Source: Zoogloea sp.
GTDB taxonomy: Bacteria; Pseudomonadota; Gammaproteobacteria; Burkholderiales; Rhodocyclaceae
DNA: 61,482 nt
NCBI RefSeq assembly: GCF_023150065.1
Contig: NZ_JAKLLN010000024.1
Span: 1-61,482, forward strand
Direction: 5' to 3'
This document shows positions 43,776 to 51,706 of the stretch, one piece after another. The stretch's first letter is position 1; each line of letters opens with the position of its first letter. The position numbers and the translations under genes were made by a program. The notes under the pieces were generated by a model. It saw only the letters and a program-made list of their open reading frames with translations, did no database searches and was not told where the DNA came from.

Positions 43776-44861
43776 ATGAAGCACGAACTCCAGTCCCTCG
43801 CCGTGCTCATCGACGCCGACAACGTCCGCCTCGACACCCTCACGCCCATCCTCCATGCCATCACCCGCCTGGGCCGCGTGACGGTGCGGCGCATCTACGG
43901 CGACTTCACCACTCCCCACCTTGCCGGCTGGCGCCTCAAGCTCTCCGAACACGCCATCCACCCCATCCAGCAATACCGCAACACCACCGGTAAAAACGCC
44001 AGCGACAGCGCCCTCATCATCGACGCCATGGACCTGCTCCACTCCCGGCGCTTCGACGGCTTTTGCCTGGTGAGCAGCGACAGCGACTTCACCCGCCTGG
44101 CCACACGCATCCGCGAAGACGGGCTGATGGTCTTCGGCTTCGGCGAAAAGCAAACCCCCAGCGCGTTTGTGAACGCCTGCGACCGCTTCAGCCATGTGGA
44201 AGAACTGACCACCTCGCCGCTGGAGGTGATCGCCACCCGCAGCGCACCGGCCGCAACACCCACCGTGGCTGTGCCCCCGGCCGCCCCCGTCGCCCCAGCG
44301 CCTAAACCCCCAGCCCCCACAAAACCCGCCCCCGCAGCCCTCCGCCCCCTGCCCCAGGCAGCAGCGGCCCTGCGTGACGCCTACCGGGGGATGGAGGCCG
44401 ACAACGGATGGGTGATGCTGGTGAAGCTCTATTCGAAGATCCGCATCAACCAGCCTGAATTCAAGCCGCCGCTATTCGGCTGCAGCAGTGATCTGGATCT
44501 GGTTGAAAAGACAAAGGCCTTCGATCTGGAAAACCGACCGCACAAGAAGGGGCATACGTATTTCTGCCGGGTGAAGGGCTTTATGGTGCCGAAGGCAGTG
44601 TCGAAGACTGCCAAGGCGATCCAACCTCAAGCCGGGACTGGGCCTGATGACGCAAATACGCAGGCGCTGCTGCAGGCGGTGAAACTGGCAATGACGGGGA
44701 ATGGCTGGGCGCCGGTGCAGGCAATTGGAGTGCAGTTCAAGGCAATGGGGAAGAGCATCAAAGGGTCAGGGCATTCGACGCTGACGAATGCGCTGAAGGC
44801 GACGGGGAAGGTGGAAATGCGGGGAAATGGGATGGGGGCTTGGTTTAGGGGGAAGGGGTGA
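43776..44861 (+). CDS. NYN-domain ribonuclease-like protein with OST-HTH/LOTUS domains
   Basis: A 361-residue protein from the ATG at 43776 (an upstream GTG at 43689 is possible). Residues 1-150 form a NYN/PIN-like nuclease domain with acidic positions in LIDADNVRLD, NASDSALIIDAMDLL and LVSSDSDFTRLATRIREDG. A proline/alanine-rich linker (about 160-200) leads to an OST-HTH/LOTUS domain (about 200-275, WVMLVKLYSKIRI, HTYFCRV) and a second related repeat at the C-terminus (GNGWAPVQAIGVQFK). Bacterial members are predicted RNA-binding nucleases. It sits directly at the left edge of the low-GC island. Confidence 0.85.
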   Translation: MKHELQSLAVLIDADNVRLDTLTPILHAITRLGRVTVRRIYGDFTTPHLAGWRLKLSEHAIHPIQQYRNTTGKNASDSALIIDAMDLLHSRRFDGFCLVSSDSDFTRLATRIREDGLMVFGFGEKQTPSAFVNACDRFSHVEELTTSPLEVIATRSAPAATPTVAVPPAAPVAPAPKPPAPTKPAPAALRPLPQAAAALRDAYRGMEADNGWVMLVKLYSKIRINQPEFKPPLFGCSSDLDLVEKTKAFDLENRPHKKGHTYFCRVKGFMVPKAVSKTAKAIQPQAGTGPDDANTQALLQAVKLAMTGNGWAPVQAIGVQFKAMGKSIKGSGHSTLTNALKATGKVEMRGNGMGAWFRGKG

Positions 44862-44980
44862 GAGGCGTGCATGGGTTCGGAATGTAGCGGAAAGTGCACA
44901 TCTGCCAACTGCAGCTTTCGGCCACAATCCGCCCTTCAAGATTTGTCTCCATTACGGTCATTCGCCAAAGCACTAGTGCC

Positions 44981-45060
44981 ATATGCATACCAATTTCTCG
45001 TTGGTCAGTACTAGCATTGCATATGCGGACCGGCGAGGCCGTTTAATAACGTTAGGCGTC
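44981..45060. other. Hairpin and integron-type core site before the ATPase gene
   Basis: ATATGCATACCAA at 44981 pairs with TTGGT at 45001 and TGCATAT at 45018 to form an imperfect hairpin. A GTTAGGC core (45051-45057), preceded by AAC, matches the GTTRRRY recombination core of integron cassettes and lies 57 bp before the next start codon. The matching left core is not evident, so this may be half a site. Confidence 0.35.
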
Positions 45061-45113
45061 AAAAAACTCACTTCACCGCTTAGGTAAGATTAAAACGAAA
45101 AACAGAACAGTAT

Positions 45114-47153
45114 ATGCTACTCAATTTTCACCGTCGATTTAAGTCCGTCACTCCATTCGAAACGATAAAACTGCCTGACTTCATGGTGCTTACGGGAGTT
45201 AATGGTGCAGGCAAATCGCATCTACTTGAGGCAATTGAGAACGGTGCAGTTTCGGTAGAGGGCGTTCCTCAAAACCAACCACAGGGTCTGCGCCCAATAC
45301 GAAGGTTCGACAGCAATACGCTAGTTCCGCAAGATACAGGCCCCTTCTCTGCCGCCCAGATTTCGCAGGAACAATCCAGCTTTTGGAATGAGATTTCACA
45401 ACATCGAGACCAGCAAATAAATCCATTCAAGGACACCTTGCGGCAGTTCGGATTGCCCGCCCTCGAGTCCATGGAGGTCAAGGAATTAATAGCATTAAGC
45501 CCCAATGATTTCGCGGCGCTAGGCATGGCACCCGAGCGCGCCACAGAGATCCACACAGCTATAGCCAATGCAGCAACGAATGCAAATCAGTACGTAACAA
45601 GCATGTTCGTTCGAAACGACCCACAGAATCGGTCGAAGCTAATATCGAGCATCAGTCGTACCGCGCGGCTGCCAGTGTTTGCAATGGAGCAAGAGGATTT
45701 TTTCGGCGAGTACCCAAAACTCTGGCAACCTGTCGACCTCTTCCAACAATCATTCGCTCGCTTGTTCTCAGCCTACCAGCGCCACTGGTCGCAGAACAAA
45801 CTTAAGGCCGTTGCAAATTCAGAAGGCGAGAATGTGCCTTTTCTCACCGAGGCTCAGTTTGTCGAAAAACATGGCATTGCACCTTGGATTTTCCTCAACG
45901 AAATACTTAGTGTTGCTGAGCTTGATTTCAGAATCAACGAACCTTACAAGTGGGATGATCGTCCGTATGAACCAATACTGACGGATGTCAAAAGAGATGT
46001 GAGGGTCAAGTTCAATGACTTATCTTCTGGTGAGCGAATTCTTATGTCGTTCGCGCTCTGCCTGTACCACGCAAATGATCCCAACTCGGCTGCAGATTTC
46101 CCAAAATTAATTTTATTCGATGAAATCGATGCGCCCCTGCATCCGTCTATGACGCGATCTCTCCTGAGGACCATAGAGCGCACATTGGTAGATAAGCACC
46201 AGATAAAAGTTATTCTCACGACCCATTCGCCGTCTACGGTGGCCTTGGCGCCCAGTCAATCGATATTCGTGATGCACAAGCACGGTCAAAGCCGCTTAAA
46301 AGCAACGAGCAAAGATGCAGCGCTTGGCATTCTCACATCAGGGGTTCCAACCCTGAGCGTAAATTATGAGAACCGGCGACAGGTTTTTGTTGAAAGTAAG
46401 TACGATGTTCAGTATTACAGCGCGTTGTATGAAATCTCAAAGTCGTCACTAGACCCAGAGATCACCCTTTCTTTTATCGCATCTGGCCCAGGAGGCAACG
46501 GAAACTGTGAGCAAGTCAAGACACTAGTAGATCAACTCACGAACGGTGGGAACAAAACCGTAGTTGGCGCCATTGATTGGGACACCCGCAACGCCAGCAC
46601 GCCCACTATTTTTGTTCTGGGTGAGAATGAGCGCTACAGCGTCGAGAACTTCCTACTTGATCCAGTTCTCCTTGCACTTTTACTGCTCCGAGAACGAATG
46701 GAGACCGCAGAGTCCCTCGGATTAACTCCGGAGACGCGTTACACAGACGCGCCAAAATTGAACAACGAGCAGCTACAGATGATTGCCACCGCGTTGGTGA
46801 CAAGGGTTGCGAAGCCAAAGGAATTCTCTGGGCTAGATTTCGATGCTCATATAGAATTCAAATACGCCAACGGAAAGCATGTAACCGTACCTCGATGGTT
46901 TTCTCTGATTCAAGGCCATGCGCTTGAGGAGAAGATGAAAGAAGCATTTCAGCCGCTGCTTCGGTACAGAAATGAGCCCGATCTAAAGTTGGCAGTTATT
47001 CAACGGGTACTCGATGATTTTCCTCAGTTTATACCGGAGGCCATCATCACATTGTTCAAGCGAATTCAACGTGTCGGCCAGCTTGACGCCCAACCCGTCG
47101 CTACACCCGCAGCGTCATCGCTGGTTTCGCCCAAGGTTGAATTCCAACGCTAA
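45114..47153 (+). CDS. OLD-like ATPase with ABC-type head and TOPRIM-like nuclease domain
   Basis: A 679-residue protein. It has Walker A GVNGAGKSHLLEAI (residues 28-41), a long alpha-helical insertion, ABC signature LSSGERILMSF near 303, Walker B LILFDEIDAPLHP near 335 and H-loop TTHSPSTVA near 369. The C-terminal part has the acidic pattern of a TOPRIM domain: Glu in FVESKYD near 424 and the Asp pair in AIDWD near 487. This is the layout of OLD-family nucleases and anti-phage ATPases. No UvrD-like GajB or reverse transcriptase lies beside it. Base composition is clearly lower in GC than its surroundings. Probable stand-alone defence gene. Confidence 0.75.
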   Translation: MLLNFHRRFKSVTPFETIKLPDFMVLTGVNGAGKSHLLEAIENGAVSVEGVPQNQPQGLRPIRRFDSNTLVPQDTGPFSAAQISQEQSSFWNEISQHRDQQINPFKDTLRQFGLPALESMEVKELIALSPNDFAALGMAPERATEIHTAIANAATNANQYVTSMFVRNDPQNRSKLISSISRTARLPVFAMEQEDFFGEYPKLWQPVDLFQQSFARLFSAYQRHWSQNKLKAVANSEGENVPFLTEAQFVEKHGIAPWIFLNEILSVAELDFRINEPYKWDDRPYEPILTDVKRDVRVKFNDLSSGERILMSFALCLYHANDPNSAADFPKLILFDEIDAPLHPSMTRSLLRTIERTLVDKHQIKVILTTHSPSTVALAPSQSIFVMHKHGQSRLKATSKDAALGILTSGVPTLSVNYENRRQVFVESKYDVQYYSALYEISKSSLDPEITLSFIASGPGGNGNCEQVKTLVDQLTNGGNKTVVGAIDWDTRNASTPTIFVLGENERYSVENFLLDPVLLALLLLRERMETAESLGLTPETRYTDAPKLNNEQLQMIATALVTRVAKPKEFSGLDFDAHIEFKYANGKHVTVPRWFSLIQGHALEEKMKEAFQPLLRYRNEPDLKLAVIQRVLDDFPQFIPEAIITLFKRIQRVGQLDAQPVATPAASSLVSPKVEFQR

Positions 47154-47506
47154 AGGCCTGCTTTCCAAAAACACCAAAGACCGCTTAGGGTTGATAGCTG
47201 TCCTCCGATGTTGACGAGGGATTTTAGGCGTCTGACTCACACTCCCAACGTCGCCAGGCGGCCAGGAGCGGCCGGTCGCCGCCGCGATCTAGATTACGGA
47301 AGTTCGTGCGCGGCGGTATGCCTTAGGTCTACGTTCCACATGAATCGGATCATCCAGAGATGCCGTCGGCTACTGTTTTCCCGGTCATGTTTTTTTGCAT
47401 TGTGCGTAGTTGTCGTTTTTGGAGAAAATTGCCGGCCATGTTATCCGGCATTCCGATGTTATGCGGCAGAACTGTCGCCATAAAACAAAGCTAGAGAATT
47501 CACCCC
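47154..47506. other. 353-bp gap between island genes
   Basis: It contains short GC-rich palindromes (around 47250-47290) and two similar segments, GTTATCCGGCA and GTTATGCGGCA, near its end; the second lies 42 bp before the next ATG and could be a cassette core like GTTAGGC elsewhere in the island. No convincing coding frame is seen. Confidence 0.3.
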
Positions 47507-48124
47507 ATGTCCGACAAGCCTATTCAAGAGCAGTTTGGTCAAGCGATCATCAATTCCGTCGCAGAGTTTGCGAGAAAGGATCTTGAAGACGTAGCAACGC
47601 TCTCAAGAACCCTTTTCTTTCACGTTACGGATCCGGCACTTCGAACAACCCTTGCTGAGACTCTCTACGGTGCGCGATGGATATACAAGCTTGGGCTAGC
47701 GTTGCTCGTGAAAGATGAAGAACAAATGGCTCACGTTCGCGCTCAACTTATCGACTACGGTGCTGTCTGCGAAGGGCTGCTGGTTGATCTAATTGCTCAT
47801 GGCATTTCAAAAGGGCACGTTGCCGGATCGCGCTACAAGTTCAAGGACGTGAAGCAGCTGCAAAGGCCAATCAATTGGGGTGTGAAAGACATTCAAGGCC
47901 AAGTAACCCGTCAAACTTTTTATTGGCAGATTGCGGTTGCCGAAGAAGAGAGCATGATTTCTGAGTCGCTCGTCAAACGGCTTGACGCTCTACGACAGGA
48001 CAGAAACACGGTCCATATGGCTGCTCGAACGTTTAAGGCGTATCTTGGCCGCTCTCATGCTGCCTTTGAAACATTGCACAAAGCCATAACCGAGGCAAAG
48101 GCATGGAAGACCGCGAATCCATGA
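47507..48124 (+). CDS. Hypothetical protein with HEPN-like RxxxxxxH motif
   Basis: A 205-residue, largely helical protein without a signal peptide. Near residue 160 it carries LRQDRNTVHMA, in which Arg and His are spaced as in the catalytic motif of HEPN ribonucleases (R, four to six residues, H, with Asn after Arg). YGAVCEGLLVDLIAHGI upstream could be the first HEPN helix pair. No closer family is recognised. It is followed at once by an attC-like site, so it has the form of an integron cassette with its own gene. A toxin or defence RNase is possible but not shown. Confidence 0.55.
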   Translation: MSDKPIQEQFGQAIINSVAEFARKDLEDVATLSRTLFFHVTDPALRTTLAETLYGARWIYKLGLALLVKDEEQMAHVRAQLIDYGAVCEGLLVDLIAHGISKGHVAGSRYKFKDVKQLQRPINWGVKDIQGQVTRQTFYWQIAVAEEESMISESLVKRLDALRQDRNTVHMAARTFKAYLGRSHAAFETLHKAITEAKAWKTANP

Positions 48125-48214
48125 TGCCGTTCTCTAACATGGCGGTCGACCTCGCTCCCTTCGGGCGCTGCGCGATAAAATCGCGCAGCGCCGGTCACCT
48201 CTACGTTAGGCATC
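48123..48214. repeat. attC-like integron recombination site
   Basis: A 92-bp imperfect palindrome. GATGCC at 48123 pairs with GGCATC at the end; CTCTAAC faces GTTAGGC (core 48205-48211); GGTCGACC faces CGGTCACC. A central GC-rich hairpin (GGGCGCTGCGCGA ... TCGCGCAGCGCC) closes it. This is the arrangement of an attC site. It overlaps the stop codon of the preceding gene. Confidence 0.65.
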
Positions 48215-48274
48215 ACACTTAACCGCACTGACCATCGCAGGTCAGCAAATTCACAACGACACTTTAAGGACAAT

Positions 48275-49066
48275 GTGCAGAGACAAAGAACCATCAGGAC
48301 CAGTTGGCTATTTGCCGTGGCAAACTATGTGGGTTGGCCATTGCTAGCCATCTACGGGTTTTGCATGTTTGCGTATCCCTGGCACACAGGTAGCTGGCGT
48401 TACGTTCAGGACGTTTGGGACAGATGGCAGACATTAAATGCAGGCGCCTTTGCATTCCTAGCGAGCTTGTTAGCCTTCAACATTGCGAAGTTCACTGAGA
48501 ACCGCCAACGCGAGCGCGACTTCATCGCAGCACAGGCATTCTTGCCTTCCACTTTGAGCGGCATTATGGAGTACTGCACTCAGTCGGCGCGCATATTGGA
48601 GGCAATATGGGAAGCACCCGAGGCGAAAGCGAGGGTTCCCCAGTTTCCGTCTTTGCCCCAAGACTACCGCGAAGTATTCAGCAACTGCATACGTCACGCT
48701 GATCCTGATGTAGGTTCGTACCTCTCGAAAATCCTTGTAAGACTGCAAGTCCACGAAGCGCGACTTCGTGATGCCGTCGGCGAGTCTGCTAGGGATACTG
48801 AACGCATCTTGGATAGGCACAGTCTGCTGGCCTACTTACTTCGCCTCGGTGAGCTCTATGTCCTGGTCGGAAACCTATTCGGGTTTGCGCGCGGGGAAGA
48901 GATCTTCAGCGTCAAGAGCTTTACATGGGATGATTTCAGGTCGGCTTACTCAATTCTCGACCTTGAAGTCGATAATTTTTTTATCGACGATTCCATGAAC
49001 CTTATGGCATTCACCAAGCGATGGATAGAGCGTACAAACAAGGCACCTTCAGATTCCGCGCAGTGA
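48275..49066 (+). CDS. Membrane protein of unknown function in the low-GC island
   Basis: About 263 residues from the GTG at 48275, which has TTAAGGA eight bases before it. Two membrane helices near residues 12-32 and 48-68 (NAGAFAFLASLLAFNIAKF) are followed by a soluble, helical cytoplasmic region of about 190 residues that starts with a basic stretch (TENRQRERDF). No known domain is recognised. It is enclosed by attC-like sites, consistent with a mobile cassette. Two-helix membrane proteins are common effectors in defence systems, but nothing here proves that role. Confidence 0.6.
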   Translation: MQRQRTIRTSWLFAVANYVGWPLLAIYGFCMFAYPWHTGSWRYVQDVWDRWQTLNAGAFAFLASLLAFNIAKFTENRQRERDFIAAQAFLPSTLSGIMEYCTQSARILEAIWEAPEAKARVPQFPSLPQDYREVFSNCIRHADPDVGSYLSKILVRLQVHEARLRDAVGESARDTERILDRHSLLAYLLRLGELYVLVGNLFGFARGEEIFSVKSFTWDDFRSAYSILDLEVDNFFIDDSMNLMAFTKRWIERTNKAPSDSAQ

Positions 49067-49069
49067 CGC

Positions 49070-49140
49070 CTAGCCCGTCGCTCAGCCGGGCCCGCAGCGG
49101 CCTGCCGTCGCGGCCGGTTAGCTCCAACGTTGAGTGACGG
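49070..49140. repeat. attC-like integron recombination site
   Basis: A 71-bp imperfect palindrome beginning just after the previous stop codon. CCGTCGCTCAGCCGG faces CCGGTTAGC ... TTGAGTGACGG, and the right end has CCAACGTTGAGT with core GTTGAGT (49129-49135), which fits GTTRRRY. The left core GCTCAGC is imperfect. Confidence 0.55.
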
Positions 49141-49485
49141 CTTTCCTCACAGCTCAATGGCGGCAACGGGTCGGCAGCCGCCATCGCACCGGGAGATGGC
49201 ATGAACGATGATTCTGCTTGCGGAAGAGCCAGCCAGCCTATCCAAGTAGGCATGAGGACTGCTTTTAGCAAAGGATAATACTTGGTAGTCGCTGCCGTCG
49301 CATAAACGCTCTTGACCGACAGCTTTGCGTCCGCACCACCCAGCGTTCTGATGCTATGCATTAGAGAATGCGCTGACTAAATCGACTTTTGCCGAACTGG
49401 CCGCTCGCAACCTATTGCTCTGCAATGACACACCGCACGAAATTTGAGTAAATAGGCGCTTCCTTAAGACTCCTCACACACGCAA
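49141..49485. other. 345-bp gap in the island
   Basis: No convincing gene, RNA or repeat. Short frames on both strands lack conserved features. An AT-rich segment at about 49425-49480 precedes the next ATG and may hold its promoter. Confidence 0.3.
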
Positions 49486-50118
49486 ATGGAAACATTAAAA
49501 ATCCTTCTCCCGTTACTTGGCGTTCTGTTGGGCGCTTTAATATCAGGATTCTCCAACATCCTAAAATATAGGACAGAGCGCAGAAAAATCGTTGCAATGG
49601 CTCTCGCTGACCTGCTGGAAGTTCGGCATCATTTGGCTGGGGTCAATGTAGTTCTCAAAGAGTTGAATCAACGCTTTACTGTTCCAGCCGAAATATCAAT
49701 TCATCTGCAAGCAGCCATTGAGCAACTTGCCCCCATTGATGCAGATGTTCATAAACGTTACGAGGCCGCGGTGACACTACTTGCTGGAATTGACCCGCTT
49801 CTTGGTTTCACGCTTCGCTCAAAAAACTCTCTTCCTAAGTTCATTAACTCAATAAGGGGCCTCGCCGAAGAAAACGGGATTTCGCTTGGAACGGTATCGC
49901 AAATAAGTGACCTCCTTCGTACTAGCTTGCTGCCCAAACTGGACGCGGCTGTAGTCGAGCTAGCTGGCCAACACTCGTGGCTCACGAAACGCAAGGTTGT
50001 GAAGCACATCGCCCGATCTGGCGAGTTGCCGCCTGAAGTCATAGCACTCTTCGACCAATTCGCGGCCATCTCGAAAGCGCCAAAAGAAGAAAAACCACCT
50101 GCGACTTCTGAAGGCTAG
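49486..50118 (+). CDS. Hypothetical protein with N-terminal membrane helix
   Basis: A 210-residue protein whose first 25 residues (LKILLPLLGVLLGALISGF) form a membrane helix, followed by TERRKIVAMALADLLEVRHHL and a helical body rich in Leu and Ala. The C-terminal ends in a charged, Lys/Pro-rich tail. I recognise no family. It is the first of three closely packed genes (gaps of 4 and 2 bp) that likely form one operon within the low-GC island. The composition differs from the surrounding high-GC genome. Confidence 0.55.
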   Translation: METLKILLPLLGVLLGALISGFSNILKYRTERRKIVAMALADLLEVRHHLAGVNVVLKELNQRFTVPAEISIHLQAAIEQLAPIDADVHKRYEAAVTLLAGIDPLLGFTLRSKNSLPKFINSIRGLAEENGISLGTVSQISDLLRTSLLPKLDAAVVELAGQHSWLTKRKVVKHIARSGELPPEVIALFDQFAAISKAPKEEKPPATSEG

Positions 50119-50122
50119 CGTA

Positions 50123-50410
50123 ATGCCCACAAATTCGCGCAGAAAATCAAAAGACATGAATGACGTAACAGCTTCAACATCTGTCGCCAGCCTAACCATA
50201 GGTTCAACGCGGATGGACTCTCCGCATTTTGACGCCTACCAGTCAACCATTCTTCACAAAATTCGTGCATTGGGAAATGCCGCAGCGCATGAGATCACGC
50301 CACACAGCGATAGGCAGCTTGGGTTAGCAATGAATATTGCTGAGCACCTTCTCAAGGACGTATACATACTTTCCAAACAAGCAGAGGCAGAGTTCAAAGA
50401 TGAGAGCTAG
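50123..50410 (+). CDS. Short DUF4145-like protein with HEPN-type motif
   Basis: A 95-residue protein, starting at the ATG at 50123, 4 bp after the upstream stop codon. It contains LHKIRALGNAAAHEITP, the C-terminal motif of DUF4145 proteins, with Arg and His spaced as in HEPN domains, followed by a helix (LAMNIAEHLLKDVYIL). The large N-terminal part of a normal DUF4145 protein is absent, so this is either a minimal version or a fragment. The reading frame is open and tightly packed, which argues for expression. Confidence 0.5.
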   Translation: MPTNSRRKSKDMNDVTASTSVASLTIGSTRMDSPHFDAYQSTILHKIRALGNAAAHEITPHSDRQLGLAMNIAEHLLKDVYILSKQAEAEFKDES

Positions 50411-50412
50411 CC

Positions 50413-51027
50413 ATGCGTTCCAGAGCGGCGCTCCGCCAGCAAGCCGGCTCAGCGTACTTGAGTATGCACATTGGCCCGAGAATGACCGTACACGTTGATC
50501 GCATCGAAGTGCAGTTTGGGCTTGCCCACGACTGTATACGTGCCTGCGTCTATTGCAGTTACATCGCACTCCGAAAAAGCGCAAGACCAGCATGGCAATC
50601 CATCATGGATATGTGCTACGCAGACGCTGTCATTACGTGGAACCAACTTTTTGGTTCAGACTCACAGCATGCCCACTGGAAAGGATTCACCACTCTAATC
50701 CCGATTCCAACCGGAGTACCGCTGAAGCCTTTCGGAAGGGAGATCATCTGCAACTACATCGGTATCAACGAAGAACAGTGGTCCTCATACCATACATCCA
50801 TGGTCCGAACGAGGAACAACAGGCTTGCTCACTTCGATCATCGTTCGCCGCTTGCGGATCTCCCCAACCTCACTTGGGCATTGCACTCAGCCTATATTTA
50901 TCGGGCCTGGTTGCTCGAACTACTGAAGGGATATCGGGCGCAAGGATACGCCATCGTTATAGACGAGACACCAGGAGATATGGTTCTAAAGATGTTTGAA
51001 GAGCAGATCGCAGAAGTCTGCATATAA
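50413..51027 (+). CDS. AbiU2/HEPN-like protein
   Basis: A 204-residue protein from the ATG at 50413; a start at about residue 17 (MHIGPRM) is also possible. It has an N-terminal helical region (VQFGLAHDCIRACVYCSYIAL), YADAVITWNQLFGSDSQHAHW, which is typical of AbiU2-like HEPN proteins, and MVRTRNNRLAHFD near residue 140, with the Arg-Asn and His of the HEPN catalytic motif. AbiU2-type proteins are linked to phage abortive infection. It is the last gene of the three-gene set and ends the low-GC island. Confidence 0.6.
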   Translation: MRSRAALRQQAGSAYLSMHIGPRMTVHVDRIEVQFGLAHDCIRACVYCSYIALRKSARPAWQSIMDMCYADAVITWNQLFGSDSQHAHWKGFTTLIPIPTGVPLKPFGREIICNYIGINEEQWSSYHTSMVRTRNNRLAHFDHRSPLADLPNLTWALHSAYIYRAWLLELLKGYRAQGYAIVIDETPGDMVLKMFEEQIAEVCI

Positions 51028-51061
51028 AGGCCTACTACCAATTTGAGTCCGACGGCTTGCC

Positions 51062-51342
51062 TCAACCTCGACCTTCTGCATCCGATTGCAGTCCCAGCTC
51101 CTCCCCCTGCAGCCTCAGATCATAAACACACTGCCTCACCACCTTCGCCCTGATCTCCCTGCATCCCCGGGCACCGGATTGATCAGCACATTGCACTCCT
51201 CCAGCACGATCTCCGAGGGCACCAGCAGCAAGGCACTCACACCTTGCCAAAGCTAGGTGTCGCCCACGGCTTTTGCGCCACCGCCGCTTATGTCCGTAGC
51301 GGGATACTGGGCGGTGTTCTTCGCGATCCGCCAGAGTTCCAT
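51062..51342 (-). pseudogene. Decayed RES-domain toxin gene
   Basis: From the ATG at 51342 the minus strand reads MELWRIAKNTAQYPATDISG, the N-terminus of RES-domain NAD-degrading toxins, but meets a stop at codon 30. The same frame then continues with LLLVPSEIVLEECNVLINP, the C-terminal RES motif, and another frame gives IRAKVVRQCVYDLRLQ, the family's end. The central part of the domain, including most active-site residues, is missing. The gene is thus deleted internally and frameshifted, and should be inactive. Confidence 0.75.
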
Positions 51343-51545
51343 CAGGCGGCGATTCCGCACTCGATGCGGGCCAGGGGGTATCCATGACGAGGTCGACGCC
51401 TGCCTCGGTGTCGCGCGGAGACAAGCTGCTATTGCAGCTCCCTCGTCCTCCAGGACTTCGGCCGCACGGGCGGGCACCTTTTCAACGCAGTCGAGCTTGT
51501 CCGTCTCGGCCGGCCTGCGGGCTTGCCGGGTCTATCTGCTTGCAG
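51342..51545 (-). pseudogene. Frameshifted Xre/MbcA/ParS-type antitoxin remnant
   Basis: One frame gives KVPARAAEVLEDEGAAIAA, and a second gives TEAGVDLVMDT, both parts of the DUF2384 toxin-binding domain. Dropping one C after the second would restore the ending LARIECGIAA and a stop overlapping the RES ATG (TGATG), the normal layout of this toxin-antitoxin family. The N-terminal HTH half is not visible. It lies immediately upstream of the RES remnant. Confidence 0.65.
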
Positions 51546-51706
51546 CCTAGGTGGTGTCAGTTAGTGCGTCGTTTCCCGCCTTGACGCCTTCCAGCCCGCA
51601 TCCTTGAATGCATTCAGACGCAGCCTCACCACAAGAACCTGCCCCGGGACTTGCCCCCCGCCCTCCCCGGCGCGTTGCAGCCCCTTCTCGCTGACAGGAG
51701 GTATCC

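Noticed and set aside
45114-47153. Gabija GajA
   Set aside because: No UvrD-like GajB helicase follows; the downstream proteins are unrelated, so only an OLD-like assignment is justified.
44900-49140. Complete mobile integron
   Set aside because: No intI gene is present in the window and one expected left core is missing, so at most this is a set of attC-like sites without an integrase.
44900-51027. Prophage or ICE
   Set aside because: No integrase, capsid, terminase, relaxase or conjugation gene is visible in the island.
51062-51342. Functional RES toxin
   Set aside because: The frame has an early stop, an internal deletion and a frameshift.
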